A stretch of 64,000 bases of DNA from Luteolibacter flavescens. Its GTDB lineage: Bacteria > Verrucomicrobiota > Verrucomicrobiia > Verrucomicrobiales > Akkermansiaceae. This document shows, one piece after another, positions 51,778-61,548 of this stretch; position 1 is the stretch's first letter; each line of letters opens with the position of its first letter. The position numbers and the translations under genes were made by a program. The notes beneath the pieces were generated by a model. The model was not told where the DNA came from, did not search any database, and saw only the letters and a list, made by a program, of their open reading frames with translations. The stretch lies in NCBI RefSeq assembly GCF_025950085.1, contig NZ_JAPDDS010000011.1, positions 152,772 through 216,771 on the forward strand. Reading direction: 5' to 3'.

Positions 51778-53877
51778 TCAGGTAAGAGTCATCTCCATTT
51801 GTGAAGTATTCGAGACGTCCTTGAGGAAAGGGACGTTCTCTCCGGCGAGAACTTTCTGGAGAGCCCGGTAGAAGACCCACGTGTTGTGGAAGCCCCGCCG
51901 GCGGTTCCGGTTGTTGCCCCGAAAAATGGCGACTTCGATTCCGTCACGCCGGCAAATGTCGCACTCGCAGCGCTCCCACGGACGGTCCTCCAAGGTGCGA
52001 CGATAGGCCGGCTCCATGCTTACGCGCTCCTTCGTGACGAACTGGTCGTAGTCCAACAGGGCACCGAGCGCATCCCGAAGGGGCAACTTGTGTTGCCCGT
52101 ATTCCCTTACCGCTTTGAGCGCCCGTTGCTCCATGGCGAGGATTTTGTCGTCACTCAGCTCGGGGTGATCTCGCATATGCTTCGCGCGAAAGCTCTTGCC
52201 CGCCTCGGGGATGCGGAGCGCAGCGTATGGACCATCCATGGAAGCGTAGCTCTGGTGAAGACGCATCCACGCTTGACGAAGGTAGCTGGCGCTATCCACG
52301 GACTGCACGCCAGCCTTTGCAAACGTGTCCATCCAATCGAGTCGAGCGATGCCGAAGAGGTGGATCGAGACGTCCTTGGGTATCCGCTCCCGGACCTTGA
52401 GGACGATATTAAGAATGTCCGTGGTGGTGCTGCGCACCAGTCCCCCGAGCCCCAAATAGCGATAGCCCATCTTGACGTATTTCTCGGCGGCCTTGGCGTA
52501 GCTGACCGGATCCCAACCTTGCACGGCGCCGATAGGCTGCCACTTCAGGCCTGCCTTCTTGTGCTCCCGGAAGAAGTCCGCAGCGTTCTCAATCGTGAGG
52601 TCGTAGCGGAACCGCTTCTGCTTTTCGGTGGCTGAAACAATGAGATGATCGACCGAGACCCCGAAGTCGAAATCCAAGCGGGTATAGTAGTCGAGGACAT
52701 CGTCGGTCGTGTAGGGCGGCACTTCCTCCATGATGTAGTCGAAGGCTCCGCAGTCGCCCATGACCGGGAAATTGCGAGGAACCCGCAGCATGCGGTGCAC
52801 CCCCATGGCGTTGATCCGCTCTTTCTTCGCTTTGCTCTTCTCCGCCACGGCTCGGGACATGAGCAGCCCATCGTAGTTCGGCTCCGGGAACATCTGATGC
52901 GCATAGGTAGCGTGTTCCCAACCGCAGTTCGGTCCCGAGTGCGTGTCGGAAAGGAAATCGTAGTCGGGGTCTACCAGATCATCCCACTCGGGGATGAAGT
53001 AGCGGAGTCTTTGCCGGTGCGGTTTGTCCCACCATGACGTCGGAATCTGAATGACCTTGTCGACCGCAGGGTTCGCCCGCATAGGGGGCTTCTTTTCTTG
53101 AGAACCCGCGTCTTTCGACACGGGAGTCTTTGCCTTTGCCGGCTTGGAGGAACCCTTCTCCGAATCCTTGCCGGCCCCGGGCTGCTTTTCCAGCCAGTCG
53201 AGCAGGTCGAACTTGGGATCGAGAATTCGTTTCAGGACCTCCGGATCAGCGGTGATTCCGCGCAGGAGACGGGCTGCCAGTTCGCCTTTCAGCCCGACCA
53301 AACCGCAGGAAAACCGCTTCGCCTCCGGGTTCGAGATCGGCACGACCCTGACACGCTTCACGGCCGGCAGCTTCTTCGCCATTCCGGTCCCGCAGAAAAG
53401 GACCGTCGGTCCTCTAAAATCGACCGAATCGTCAAGCGCGCAGGCCTGAAGGTAATTGTCCCCCAACAGGATCAGGCCGAGGTCATACTTCCCGGCGACG
53501 GTCCTCCGGAAGTCCGCTGGCACGCTCAAGGCATCCGCCCATCCCCGAAGTTCCTTCGACTTCATGGTGGCGAAGGTGACTTCGTAGGGAGCGACCTTTC
53601 GGCCTTCCGGGATGACACCATAGCCGGCCGAGAGGACGTGAAGCTCAAGCTCTCCGCCATTGCCGCCAGTCGCTTCTCGAAACGCCCCGACACCCCTCAT
53701 CAGCCGGAGGTGCTGCTCTCCAGTGTAGATCTCCCCCGCCGTCCGGAGCAGGGACTGCAAGCCCAGCTCGCGCCTCCCGAGGTGGCCCGAGCCTTTCTGG
53801 AAATCCTCCAGGGTGAGCTGTTCCGGGTGATGGACGGCCTTTTCGCCGGTGCACGAGGTGAGGATGAGGAACTTCAA
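51778..53877 (-). CDS. dpdA: DpdA: DNA 7-deazaguanine transglycosylase with DUF6884-like N-terminus
   Basis: 699 residues. TTG is the only start after an in-frame TAA. Residues 1-160 (LILTSCTGEKAVHHPEQLTL, then VLSAGYGVIPEGRKVAPYE) resemble DUF6884. A Pro/Lys-rich linker leads to a TGT barrel: NFPVMGDCGAFDYI with the general Asp (about D375), FGVSVDHLIV with the nucleophile-type Asp (about D410), then GLGGLVRSTT and VHLFGIARLD-like blocks. The end has CECDIC and a distant His (about 635-660), the TGT zinc site. It should swap guanine in DNA for preQ0. Confidence 0.88.
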   Translation of the reverse strand: MKFLILTSCTGEKAVHHPEQLTLEDFQKGSGHLGRRELGLQSLLRTAGEIYTGEQHLRLMRGVGAFREATGGNGGELELHVLSAGYGVIPEGRKVAPYEVTFATMKSKELRGWADALSVPADFRRTVAGKYDLGLILLGDNYLQACALDDSVDFRGPTVLFCGTGMAKKLPAVKRVRVVPISNPEAKRFSCGLVGLKGELAARLLRGITADPEVLKRILDPKFDLLDWLEKQPGAGKDSEKGSSKPAKAKTPVSKDAGSQEKKPPMRANPAVDKVIQIPTSWWDKPHRQRLRYFIPEWDDLVDPDYDFLSDTHSGPNCGWEHATYAHQMFPEPNYDGLLMSRAVAEKSKAKKERINAMGVHRMLRVPRNFPVMGDCGAFDYIMEEVPPYTTDDVLDYYTRLDFDFGVSVDHLIVSATEKQKRFRYDLTIENAADFFREHKKAGLKWQPIGAVQGWDPVSYAKAAEKYVKMGYRYLGLGGLVRSTTTDILNIVLKVRERIPKDVSIHLFGIARLDWMDTFAKAGVQSVDSASYLRQAWMRLHQSYASMDGPYAALRIPEAGKSFRAKHMRDHPELSDDKILAMEQRALKAVREYGQHKLPLRDALGALLDYDQFVTKERVSMEPAYRRTLEDRPWERCECDICRRDGIEVAIFRGNNRNRRRGFHNTWVFYRALQKVLAGENVPFLKDVSNTSQMEMTLT

Positions 53878-53911
53878 GGGAAGGGCTTAAGAAATGCTTG
53901 GGGATTCCTAA

Positions 53912-56900
53912 TTACTCGACCACGACATGGCGAGTGGGATCGTAGACCACGGTCTTCGCCGGTCCCGAGTCGTATTTCACCGCGAGCATCCAGGTATTCC
54001 CCGACTGGTCCACGCGCTGGATCTCCCCCTCCTCGTAGCCCGTCTCGTCCAGGATGGTACGAAGTCTCTGGGCCTTTTTCGGAACGCGAGCCTTGAAGCC
54101 CGCGGCCGTCTGGCCCGCTTGCCGCCACCCGTGATCGAAACGGAACTGAGTCGCCTTGCCGGCGGGATTCTGAATCATGTGGATGCGCACCTTTTCCGGA
54201 TCCCCCGCGTTCTCCACGACGTAGAGCCAGAATTTGTCACCTTCCTTCCGGGCGCGGTCGAACTGGATCGAGGAAAGCGGAACCCCGTTCTGACCCCAAT
54301 CGCCGTTGATCCCTTTGACCTCGATGTAGCGCTCCGGGTCAGGGTTTCGTCCGCGCCGGGATTCCACGTCGTAGCCCGGGTTCGCATGGGCCATGCTCAT
54401 GGGCTTGCGACCTTGGCTCAGCTCGAACTGCAGGACCCATCCCACGGCCAGCTTTCCGAGGGACACGTTATGTCCGTGCTCGTCGTCGTGGTCGTCGCCA
54501 CGCCTGCGCTCCTCTTCTTCCTGCTGCTCCGTCTTCGGGCGAGAGATCAAGAATCCGTCCTGCTGCCGGCGATTCCCGTTTCCGGCGAATGCATTGGTTG
54601 TGGTGTCCGAGCTACCCGCAATCATCCGGGTGTGCTCGCGGACTTTGGTTTCGCCAGTGTCGCCCCCTTCACCACCAGGACGTCGTCCGTTGGAGGTGGT
54701 CTGAGTCCTGCCGGAACCTGATCGGCTGCTCTGACTCCGCCTCCGGTTTTGCCCGGAACCCCGGGTTGATCCGGCCGCAAATTCCTCCCCGGGAATTGTT
54801 TCGTCACGGGGAACTTCGCCTTCGTCGTCCTCTTCAATCTCGTCTTCCCACTCGGAATCCTCGTCCGATTCCCCCCTGGTGAACATGCCGCCATCGGGAT
54901 CATGTTCCTCATCCCCGAAGTAGTGGCTGGACTCATCGGTCTCCTCTTCCTCGGGCTCCGGCTCGGCATCCCCCAGCCGCAAGAAGCGAAGCTTGTCGAG
55001 GACCAGGGCGAGCGACTCGGGAGACTGACCCAGCATCGGTTGAATTGCCGAGATGCCCTTGTCGCTTCTCGGAGCTTCCGAGTCCAGTTGCCGCTTGAGT
55101 TCCTGGGCAAAATGAACTTCGAGCAGTTCGGCATGCAGGGCGGATTCCGAAACGAAGAATCGCCCACCGGCCCCCATCGGAACATAAGCGACTTCCGTTT
55201 TCGCGGTCCCGATATGGAGCTGCCTGCCGGAAGGCATTCTCACCTTGTAGGCACACTCGACCCATTGGCAGGCATCCACTTGGACTTCTTCAAGCCACGC
55301 CAAGTTGACCTTAGAGAGCAGCCTTTGCTCGGTCTTCAACACCCGGTCGAGCCCATCGAGAAACTGCGGAGACCGAAGGAGAGTGCCGATCTCGCCGCAG
55401 CGCTTGACCAGGAGTGGATCGGAGGAGGCGACCAGCTCCCCGTGAACGACAGCCTCGGCTTGGTTCAAGGAGGGGACAGGAATGCAGGCAAGCAGGCTAT
55501 CGGGAACATCCGGGTGAAGCCGGACGTCTCCGGCGATGCTGAGCTGGTCGCCCAGTACCGGATCGTTTACCCAGAGGAGATCCTCCGGATCGAGCATGAG
55601 ACCTTCGGAATTCGGTAAGGCCACAATCACCGGCTCCGTCGGTGGGTTCTCCGCGACGAGGGTAGCCAAGCGCCGGAGGCATGCCAGAACGGCCTTCAAC
55701 TCCACTTCCGACAATGGAGTAGCCCGATCGCGGAGTCGGACCATTGCATCCGCGAGGTCATCGATGCCGGGCCGATCCAAGCGGCCCAAGAGCTTCATGC
55801 CGCGCTCGATCTCGTCGGTCTTTCCGACAAGGGTGGCTTTGACGGGAGACATCCCCTTCGCATCGCCTTGATAAACATCCCTCGGAATCCTCAAGCATTG
55901 AAGCTTCTGATCCGGAAGGCAGGCGACGTCACAAAGCTCGCCGCAACTCTCCACGAGGATGCGCATCCGCGCGCCGTCCGGCTCGCTCTCGGCTTCTATC
56001 TCCAGCGCTCCGAGGCCACGGAAGACTTCCTGAAGAACTTTCGAGAGCCGCTCGAAACTATCCGGAGCCAATGGCCCGGTGCCGAAGCGGGCAGCGACAT
56101 TGCGGAGGTGGACGCAGACCTCGTTTGCCTGGGGCAAGCGAACTATACCCAGCAGTTCTTGAGCTTCCGCAGAAAACTCGGCCACATTCCTTGGCGCGAT
56201 CGGGCGAACCGATGCGGCACGCGCGGCGAGAGCGAACGGCACGAGTTCGCGAGGCTGAAACAATCGAGCTTCGGGCTCCTGCCAAGCTCCGAACCGATCC
56301 GCCGCATCCTCTTCCCGGTATGCCGGCACCCAATGCGTTTCCGCGAGAAACTCATGAAAGGGACATTCCCCAAACTCCTGAGTGTCCACTTCATCGTCGT
56401 GCAGCTCGTCCCAGTGGTCCCGGACGTGCCGTAGAATCCTGGTGAGACTCTGCTGGTTCGCGGGATCGGGCAGTTGCCCCTCACCGGCACCGGAGACTTG
56501 CTCGATGAAATCCACCAGGTGCTGCGAAGAAGGGGAAGAAAGCACCCCGAGCCTTGAAAAGAACTCGGCCCAAAGCTCCGGGTTGTCCTTGTAGCGCTCG
56601 GGCGAAGGACGGCGAACATTCGTCCCCAGCACCTCCTTCGCCAGATTGGCGGCCTCCGGCAGGTAGAGATCCTGCGGCCGGGCCGGCCGATCCTGCTCAT
56701 CGAGGAGGATCTGCAGATCGCGGAGAGCTGAAAGCAATCCTTGCTCCTGCCCCGGGTGCTCTTCCGCGAGGTACGCCCACTCGTGACGCATCCAGTTCGC
56801 GATCACGAACAGGTCGCCGGGAGAGAAGGTGCCGATCTCAGGGAGGTAGTGATTCGAGAGAAGACTCCAACGACTGATGTGAGCGACTCCGAGTTTGCGG

Positions 56901-59521
56901 AGCAGCACGAGCTGCTCTCCGCCGACCATGATTCTGACCGAGCTTTTCAGCGATGGTGCCGTGAATCGACCCTGCAGGTAGCACCGAGCATCAAGGGGAC
57001 CCATGGTGCCCGAAGCGTCTTTCCAAATCGGCAAGGACCGGAGCACGTCCTCCCGGAGCTTCCGGCGACTCTCATCCGCTTCAAGCTCGGCTTTCGAAAG
57101 AAACTCGATCAGGCGAGAAACCGTCCTCTCGCTTTTCCAAGTGCTCGCGTCGGCAGGCATGTCATCGAGCCGGTCGCCGAGGCTATCGATGAGGTCGCAC
57201 GGGCTCAGGGGCCAAACCAGCCCGACTTCGTCCCGAAAGCGACAGAGCGGTCGAGTAAGAGGACTCTGTGGCCGGAGGACGAAATGCCGAACCCCCAAGG
57301 CACCCAACAGGTCCGCGAGAGAGGCCTCGGTGTTCGCGACCAAGAGAGGCGTGGAAGGAAATCCCGGCGGATGAAGTTCACCGTCATCGGCAGGAATCAG
57401 TGGGGTCTTTTCAAGCAAGCGCCTCCCCCCTTCCGACTTTGCGTAAGCCGTATCGTCGAACAGCTCTTCCATCACATCGATGAGCCAGTCGCTGTTGGGA
57501 GATTCGGTGCCGTCCGGATCCCAACAGGAAGTCCCGGTCTCCTTGTCGAAGAGAACCCGAGGAATTCCAGCCAGGACATCCGTCACATCCATGACCTTGC
57601 ACCCGTCAGCATCCAGGTGCCGGATGTCGGAAGCATCAGCAAAGTCTGGATCGAGAAACCACTCCGGGAACCAATCGAAGATCCGATGATGCCGATCCGT
57701 CCCAATGAAGATGTCCGTGTTCTCCTCCGACGGAAAGGTGCGAAGGTAGCCGTCCAGGCAAAGCGCCAATGGAAGCATCCTCAAATCCGACCACTCCTTC
57801 CGCACCAAAAAGCGGGCAACCGCAGCGACACGCTCTGGAGCACGAAGTGATTCCTTCTCGAATTCCTCCGGCAGGCTTTCCACCGGCTCCGAGCAAATGA
57901 ACGCCGTGTAAACGTCGATGTCCTCCAGCTCATTCAGCTCGACTCCCGTCGCTTCAAAACTCCTGACGAGTTCGTCCGGCAACCGGGGTTCAGGGATGGG
58001 TAGGCCTTCGAGGCAAAGCGCCTCGTGAAGCTGAGGATCGTCGTCAATGAGACGGACCTCCTCCAACGGCACGCAGCTTCCATCGGCAATCCTGAAAACC
58101 GATTGGTCCGCGATCAAACGCAGGAAGCTGGCAGCCAAGCCCTCGAACGGCTTCAAGAAAGTCGCGTCAGCCAGAGGAAATAGCCGGTAAAGCGAGTTCA
58201 TGCTCCCGACATCGGGAGTTTCGACCGACGCCATGGCCATGGCCAAGGCGGGCGCGATCGCATGGGTAACGAGCAGCTCGTTCCATTCCGCCCTGCTCGT
58301 AGTTGCGCCGAAAGATCCCTCCCGCTCTTTGGTGATTCCGGTGCGTGACCCGTCCAAATCAAAGGCTCCATTGATGCTGAATCGGATGCCGGTGCCGCCC
58401 AGCACCCCGGACAATGGCAGGAAGCAGCTCACGCGGCCTTCGACAAGGGGCAGACGGCTGCCGTTTTTCTCCAGGCAGATTGCCGCACCTGAAAAGGGGA
58501 CGGCTTTGTTACCCGATTCATTGAGGCGTCTGGCGCAATCCACCAGCTCGCCCGAGTCCCCGGCGTAAACTCCGGAGCAAACGCACCATGCCAGGCGATC
58601 CTCCTGATTCTTCCGCCGAACTGCCACCTCATGCCGGAAAACCGTTTCATGACATCCGTCATCCAATTCAGCGATCGCCTCCAAAAGCTCGTCCACGCCG
58701 CCGGATTCGGCCACAAACGAATTGATCGGAGCGCGGCCAGCCTCCACTTCATCGGGGTTGGTGGTGGCGATTTCGAGCAGGGTCGACAGATTCTTCCCAT
58801 CGGGGCCGATCTCGTAGCACCCGATGAACTTGATGTTTCTCAGGTAGAGCAGGATCTGGTCGGCCAATTTCTCCAGCCCATCGACCAGCTTCGAGAACGT
58901 CTCCGGAGCAAACTTCTGATCGGTGATGCGATCCTTCTTGTTCGATCCCTTCAGTTGCTGGCGGAGTGGGAAGCGGAAGATGCTCCCTTCGTGGAACTTG
59001 CTCCCCGTACGGTACCCGCCGCCTTCGAAAATCGTGAGCGCATCCGGGAAAGAGGTGAACCATGCCTGGTCCGAGAGCTGCCATCCTTTCCCCGATTCAC
59101 CCTTCGAGACATGGAAACCACAGGGATCGAAGAGCAGGAGCTTCGAGCCGGTAAGAAGGAGCGGTGTATCGGTGAGGTTGTAGACGGCATTGAAGCCGCG
59201 CCCGTAGCGACCGGTCTGACCAGGGCGGCTGATCTTGTCGCTATCGCTGATGTGCTGGATGTTCTCGAGGTCGTCGTCGTCGAACGGACGATCATTCGTG
59301 ACGATCAAGGCCGCCCCTGCGAAGTTGGACCAATCCGGAAGCGGGCCTTCAAGGTTGAGTGACGCCCGACGATCCAGAATGAATCGGATCTCGGAAGCGC
59401 CGCCATCGTCGGCGTTTTGAATCAGCTCCTTGAGGATCCCTTCGTCCTGAGGATAGTCGTGAATCAGCTGACGAATCGCAATGTGGATGGGCTGTTTTTG
59501 CCCGAAGTCGAAGCTTTCCAT
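53912..59521 (-). CDS. Giant sacsin-like GHKL ATPase with C-terminal DUF3883
   Basis: 1869 residues from ATG 59521 (10 bases after folE2). ILKELIQNADDGGASEIRF (about 30) is the N box, and TGRYGRGFNAVYNLTD (about 100) the G box, of a sacsin/Hsp90-like ATPase. A long helical middle follows, then a disordered acidic, Ser/Arg-rich stretch (about 1530-1650). The C-terminal DUF3883 domain has YDVESRRGRNPDPERYIEVK, a possible PD-(D/E)XK-like nuclease or DNA-binding core. It could be a large sensor or scaffold that tells modified from unmodified DNA. Confidence 0.8.
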   Translation of the reverse strand: MESFDFGQKQPIHIAIRQLIHDYPQDEGILKELIQNADDGGASEIRFILDRRASLNLEGPLPDWSNFAGAALIVTNDRPFDDDDLENIQHISDSDKISRPGQTGRYGRGFNAVYNLTDTPLLLTGSKLLLFDPCGFHVSKGESGKGWQLSDQAWFTSFPDALTIFEGGGYRTGSKFHEGSIFRFPLRQQLKGSNKKDRITDQKFAPETFSKLVDGLEKLADQILLYLRNIKFIGCYEIGPDGKNLSTLLEIATTNPDEVEAGRAPINSFVAESGGVDELLEAIAELDDGCHETVFRHEVAVRRKNQEDRLAWCVCSGVYAGDSGELVDCARRLNESGNKAVPFSGAAICLEKNGSRLPLVEGRVSCFLPLSGVLGGTGIRFSINGAFDLDGSRTGITKEREGSFGATTSRAEWNELLVTHAIAPALAMAMASVETPDVGSMNSLYRLFPLADATFLKPFEGLAASFLRLIADQSVFRIADGSCVPLEEVRLIDDDPQLHEALCLEGLPIPEPRLPDELVRSFEATGVELNELEDIDVYTAFICSEPVESLPEEFEKESLRAPERVAAVARFLVRKEWSDLRMLPLALCLDGYLRTFPSEENTDIFIGTDRHHRIFDWFPEWFLDPDFADASDIRHLDADGCKVMDVTDVLAGIPRVLFDKETGTSCWDPDGTESPNSDWLIDVMEELFDDTAYAKSEGGRRLLEKTPLIPADDGELHPPGFPSTPLLVANTEASLADLLGALGVRHFVLRPQSPLTRPLCRFRDEVGLVWPLSPCDLIDSLGDRLDDMPADASTWKSERTVSRLIEFLSKAELEADESRRKLREDVLRSLPIWKDASGTMGPLDARCYLQGRFTAPSLKSSVRIMVGGEQLVLLRKLGVAHISRWSLLSNHYLPEIGTFSPGDLFVIANWMRHEWAYLAEEHPGQEQGLLSALRDLQILLDEQDRPARPQDLYLPEAANLAKEVLGTNVRRPSPERYKDNPELWAEFFSRLGVLSSPSSQHLVDFIEQVSGAGEGQLPDPANQQSLTRILRHVRDHWDELHDDEVDTQEFGECPFHEFLAETHWVPAYREEDAADRFGAWQEPEARLFQPRELVPFALAARAASVRPIAPRNVAEFSAEAQELLGIVRLPQANEVCVHLRNVAARFGTGPLAPDSFERLSKVLQEVFRGLGALEIEAESEPDGARMRILVESCGELCDVACLPDQKLQCLRIPRDVYQGDAKGMSPVKATLVGKTDEIERGMKLLGRLDRPGIDDLADAMVRLRDRATPLSEVELKAVLACLRRLATLVAENPPTEPVIVALPNSEGLMLDPEDLLWVNDPVLGDQLSIAGDVRLHPDVPDSLLACIPVPSLNQAEAVVHGELVASSDPLLVKRCGEIGTLLRSPQFLDGLDRVLKTEQRLLSKVNLAWLEEVQVDACQWVECAYKVRMPSGRQLHIGTAKTEVAYVPMGAGGRFFVSESALHAELLEVHFAQELKRQLDSEAPRSDKGISAIQPMLGQSPESLALVLDKLRFLRLGDAEPEPEEEETDESSHYFGDEEHDPDGGMFTRGESDEDSEWEDEIEEDDEGEVPRDETIPGEEFAAGSTRGSGQNRRRSQSSRSGSGRTQTTSNGRRPGGEGGDTGETKVREHTRMIAGSSDTTTNAFAGNGNRRQQDGFLISRPKTEQQEEEERRRGDDHDDEHGHNVSLGKLAVGWVLQFELSQGRKPMSMAHANPGYDVESRRGRNPDPERYIEVKGINGDWGQNGVPLSSIQFDRARKEGDKFWLYVVENAGDPEKVRIHMIQNPAGKATQFRFDHGWRQAGQTAAGFKARVPKKAQRLRTILDETGYEEGEIQRVDQSGNTWMLAVKYDSGPAKTVVYDPTRHVVVE

Positions 59522-59531
59522 GGCGGCTTCT

Positions 59532-60341
59532 TCAGTTCGTTCCGGAAACCACCACTGCGAAGGCATTGTGGTCGTGAATGCTCTCGTGGTTCACCGCTTT
59601 TACCGTGAACGATGCCACCCTCGCATCCGCCTTGAGCTGCGCGGCAACATTCCGAACCACGTCCTCCACGAAGACCGGGTTCTCGTACGCCTGCATGGTC
59701 ACGAAGCGCTCGTCGGAACGCTTGAGCAGGGCATACAGCGGAGCCGAACCCGACTTCTCCGCGATAGCGATCAACTCCTCGATCCAGATGAGATCCCAGC
59801 CGCCGTCCTCCTGCTGGCGCGGGCGGATTTCCAAGGTGACGTAGCCACGTTGGTTGTGGGCGCCGTATTCGCTGATCTCCTTGCTGCAAGGGCAGAGAGT
59901 GGTTACCGGCACGACGACCCGGAGCGCGAAATCGTCGTGGGTGCCATTCGAGGTGCCGAGGAACGTGCAGTCACAGCCAACCTTGGCCGGGAGCTCGCTG
60001 ACAGGGGCCACCTTCGTCACGAAATAGGTGAAGCCGACCTCGATGTGGGCCTCCTCAGCATCGAGACGCTTCTTCAGGTCGTGAAGAATGTCCGGGAGGG
60101 TCCGCATGGTGACCTCGCCTTCATGGCGGGCGAGCACTTCGAGGAACCGGCTCATGTGGGTTCCCTTGAAGTGGTGCGGGAGGTGGACGGACATCGTGAT
60201 GTTCGCCACGGTCGGGAAGGGCTTTCCGTCCCGGTCGAGGATCTGGATCGGGTAGCGGAGATCGGTGATGCCGACCTGATCGATGGCGATGCCACGCTCG
60301 TCGGGAGTCGCCTGAATGTCGGGGAGGGAAGAGGATTTCAT
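59532..60341 (-). CDS. folE2: GTP cyclohydrolase FolE2 (type IB)
   Basis: 269 residues. VTTLCPCSKEISEYGAHNQR is the FolE2 metal-site signature. TFLGTSNGTHDDF, ENPVFVEDVVRNVA and HESIHDHNAF are other family blocks. The enzyme turns GTP into dihydroneopterin triphosphate, the first step of preQ0 synthesis, and works with various metals. It follows queD with a 5-base gap. A separate island copy, rather than the host folate gene, supplies the DNA-modification precursor. Confidence 0.92.
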   Translation of the reverse strand: MKSSSLPDIQATPDERGIAIDQVGITDLRYPIQILDRDGKPFPTVANITMSVHLPHHFKGTHMSRFLEVLARHEGEVTMRTLPDILHDLKKRLDAEEAHIEVGFTYFVTKVAPVSELPAKVGCDCTFLGTSNGTHDDFALRVVVPVTTLCPCSKEISEYGAHNQRGYVTLEIRPRQQEDGGWDLIWIEELIAIAEKSGSAPLYALLKRSDERFVTMQAYENPVFVEDVVRNVAAQLKADARVASFTVKAVNHESIHDHNAFAVVVSGTN

Positions 60342-60346
60342 GGCAG

Positions 60347-60802
60347 TCAGAGAGAGTATTCAGCCCAGGATGTCGCCGTTTCCCAGACGCGTATGGAAAC
60401 CAGGCGGACGCCGGCGCGGAGCGGGTAGCGGGCGTCGGGTTGAGCCGCGTAACCCGCCAGTGCCGACCGGGCATGATCGAAGATGGTCTTGGCCAGCACT
60501 TCGGTAGTCGGGTCCTGGTTCTCGAAGCCGATCACCCGGTCGCCGTAGCGTGCCTTGAACTCGGCGTAGGCTGGATCCGCGGTGTTCATGCACATCGCGT
60601 GGTCGAAGGAATCCAACCACTCGCCGAGGGCCGTCTTGATGATCTTGAAGTCGCAAACCATGTCGTTCGCATCGAGGTCATCCGCTTCGATCACGAACTC
60701 GACCTTTCGGGTGTGCCCGTGAGGGAATTGGCACTTGTCCGGGTGCTTCGAGAGCATGTGGCCATTCTCGATGTCGAGGGTCTTGCAGATTCGGTAGGGC
60801 AT
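60347..60802 (-). CDS. queD: QueD: 6-carboxytetrahydropterin synthase
   Basis: 151 residues from ATG 60802. The frame opens earlier, but those codons run into queE. NGHMLSKHPDKCQFPHGHTR has the catalytic Cys and zinc His residues of the PTPS/QueD family. FKIIKTALGEWLDSFDHAM carries the Asp-His pair, and VWETATSWAEY the pterin-binding Glu. It converts dihydroneopterin triphosphate to carboxytetrahydropterin. It lies between queE and folE2. Confidence 0.92.
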   Translation of the reverse strand: MPYRICKTLDIENGHMLSKHPDKCQFPHGHTRKVEFVIEADDLDANDMVCDFKIIKTALGEWLDSFDHAMCMNTADPAYAEFKARYGDRVIGFENQDPTTEVLAKTIFDHARSALAGYAAQPDARYPLRAGVRLVSIRVWETATSWAEYSL

Positions 60803-60845
60803 TGCTTGGGGAAATTGAGGGCGGTGGGCTGGGACAAGCGCGGGG

Positions 60846-61541
60846 TCAGGTGCCGCGGGTATTGCCGAAAAGTTCGATATGGAGGCGCTGACAAAAGCGG
60901 AATCCCCGCTTGAGGCAAAGGCCAAGGATCCAGTCGCGACGGGAGTTCAGGGTCCCGGGGTCGATTCCCTCCGGCATCAACTGGATCTTCCACGGCGGGA
61001 TCCCGTTGCCGACCTGCTGGATGACCTGATCGATCTCGACCACGTCTGAGGGATCGGACACCACGAATTTCATCTGGCAGTCGTAATCGCGGACCCAGGA
61101 CGCGAGCACCTCGGGCTGGAACCTCGTCTTTTCGTGCCGCCCTGCCCACGCCTTGCCCGCCTTCTCTTCGGTCGGGGTCGAGTTCCGGAGCTTGGGGCTG
61201 AGTGATGCCAAGTCGCAGGCGATGCCGGCGGGGGCGACCGTGCCGGCGGTTTCGATGGTGATGTGCTTCCCTGTGGCCCTCAGGGTGCCGGCCAGGTCGT
61301 GAATTCCGCCGGCGACCATCGGCTCTCCACCGGTGAGAACAACGTGCCCTGCCGGGTGCTTCGCGACCTCCCTGAGGATCTCCTCCGTGGTCCAGTCACG
61401 ACCTTCGGGATTCCATGACGCGTAGGGAGTGTCGCACCAAGAGCAGCGAAGATTGCAGCCCGAGGTCCGGATGAACACCGAAGGCACTCCGGTCAGAGTC
61501 CCCTCCCCTTGCACGGAGTAGAATATCTCGGAAATCCGCAT
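60846..61541 (-). CDS. queE: QueE: 7-carboxy-7-deazaguanine synthase (radical SAM)
   Basis: 231 residues. EIFYSVQGEGTLTGVPSVFI then SGCNLRCSWCDTPY gives the CxxxCxxC-type cluster of QueE. VVLTGGEPM is the SAM-binding GGE motif, and the Lys/Asp block MKFVVSDPSDV follows. It rearranges carboxytetrahydropterin to 7-carboxy-7-deazaguanine using a 4Fe-4S cluster and SAM. It starts 7 bases after queC. Confidence 0.92.
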   Translation of the reverse strand: MRISEIFYSVQGEGTLTGVPSVFIRTSGCNLRCSWCDTPYASWNPEGRDWTTEEILREVAKHPAGHVVLTGGEPMVAGGIHDLAGTLRATGKHITIETAGTVAPAGIACDLASLSPKLRNSTPTEEKAGKAWAGRHEKTRFQPEVLASWVRDYDCQMKFVVSDPSDVVEIDQVIQQVGNGIPPWKIQLMPEGIDPGTLNSRRDWILGLCLKRGFRFCQRLHIELFGNTRGT

Positions 61542-61548
61542 GGCAAGC

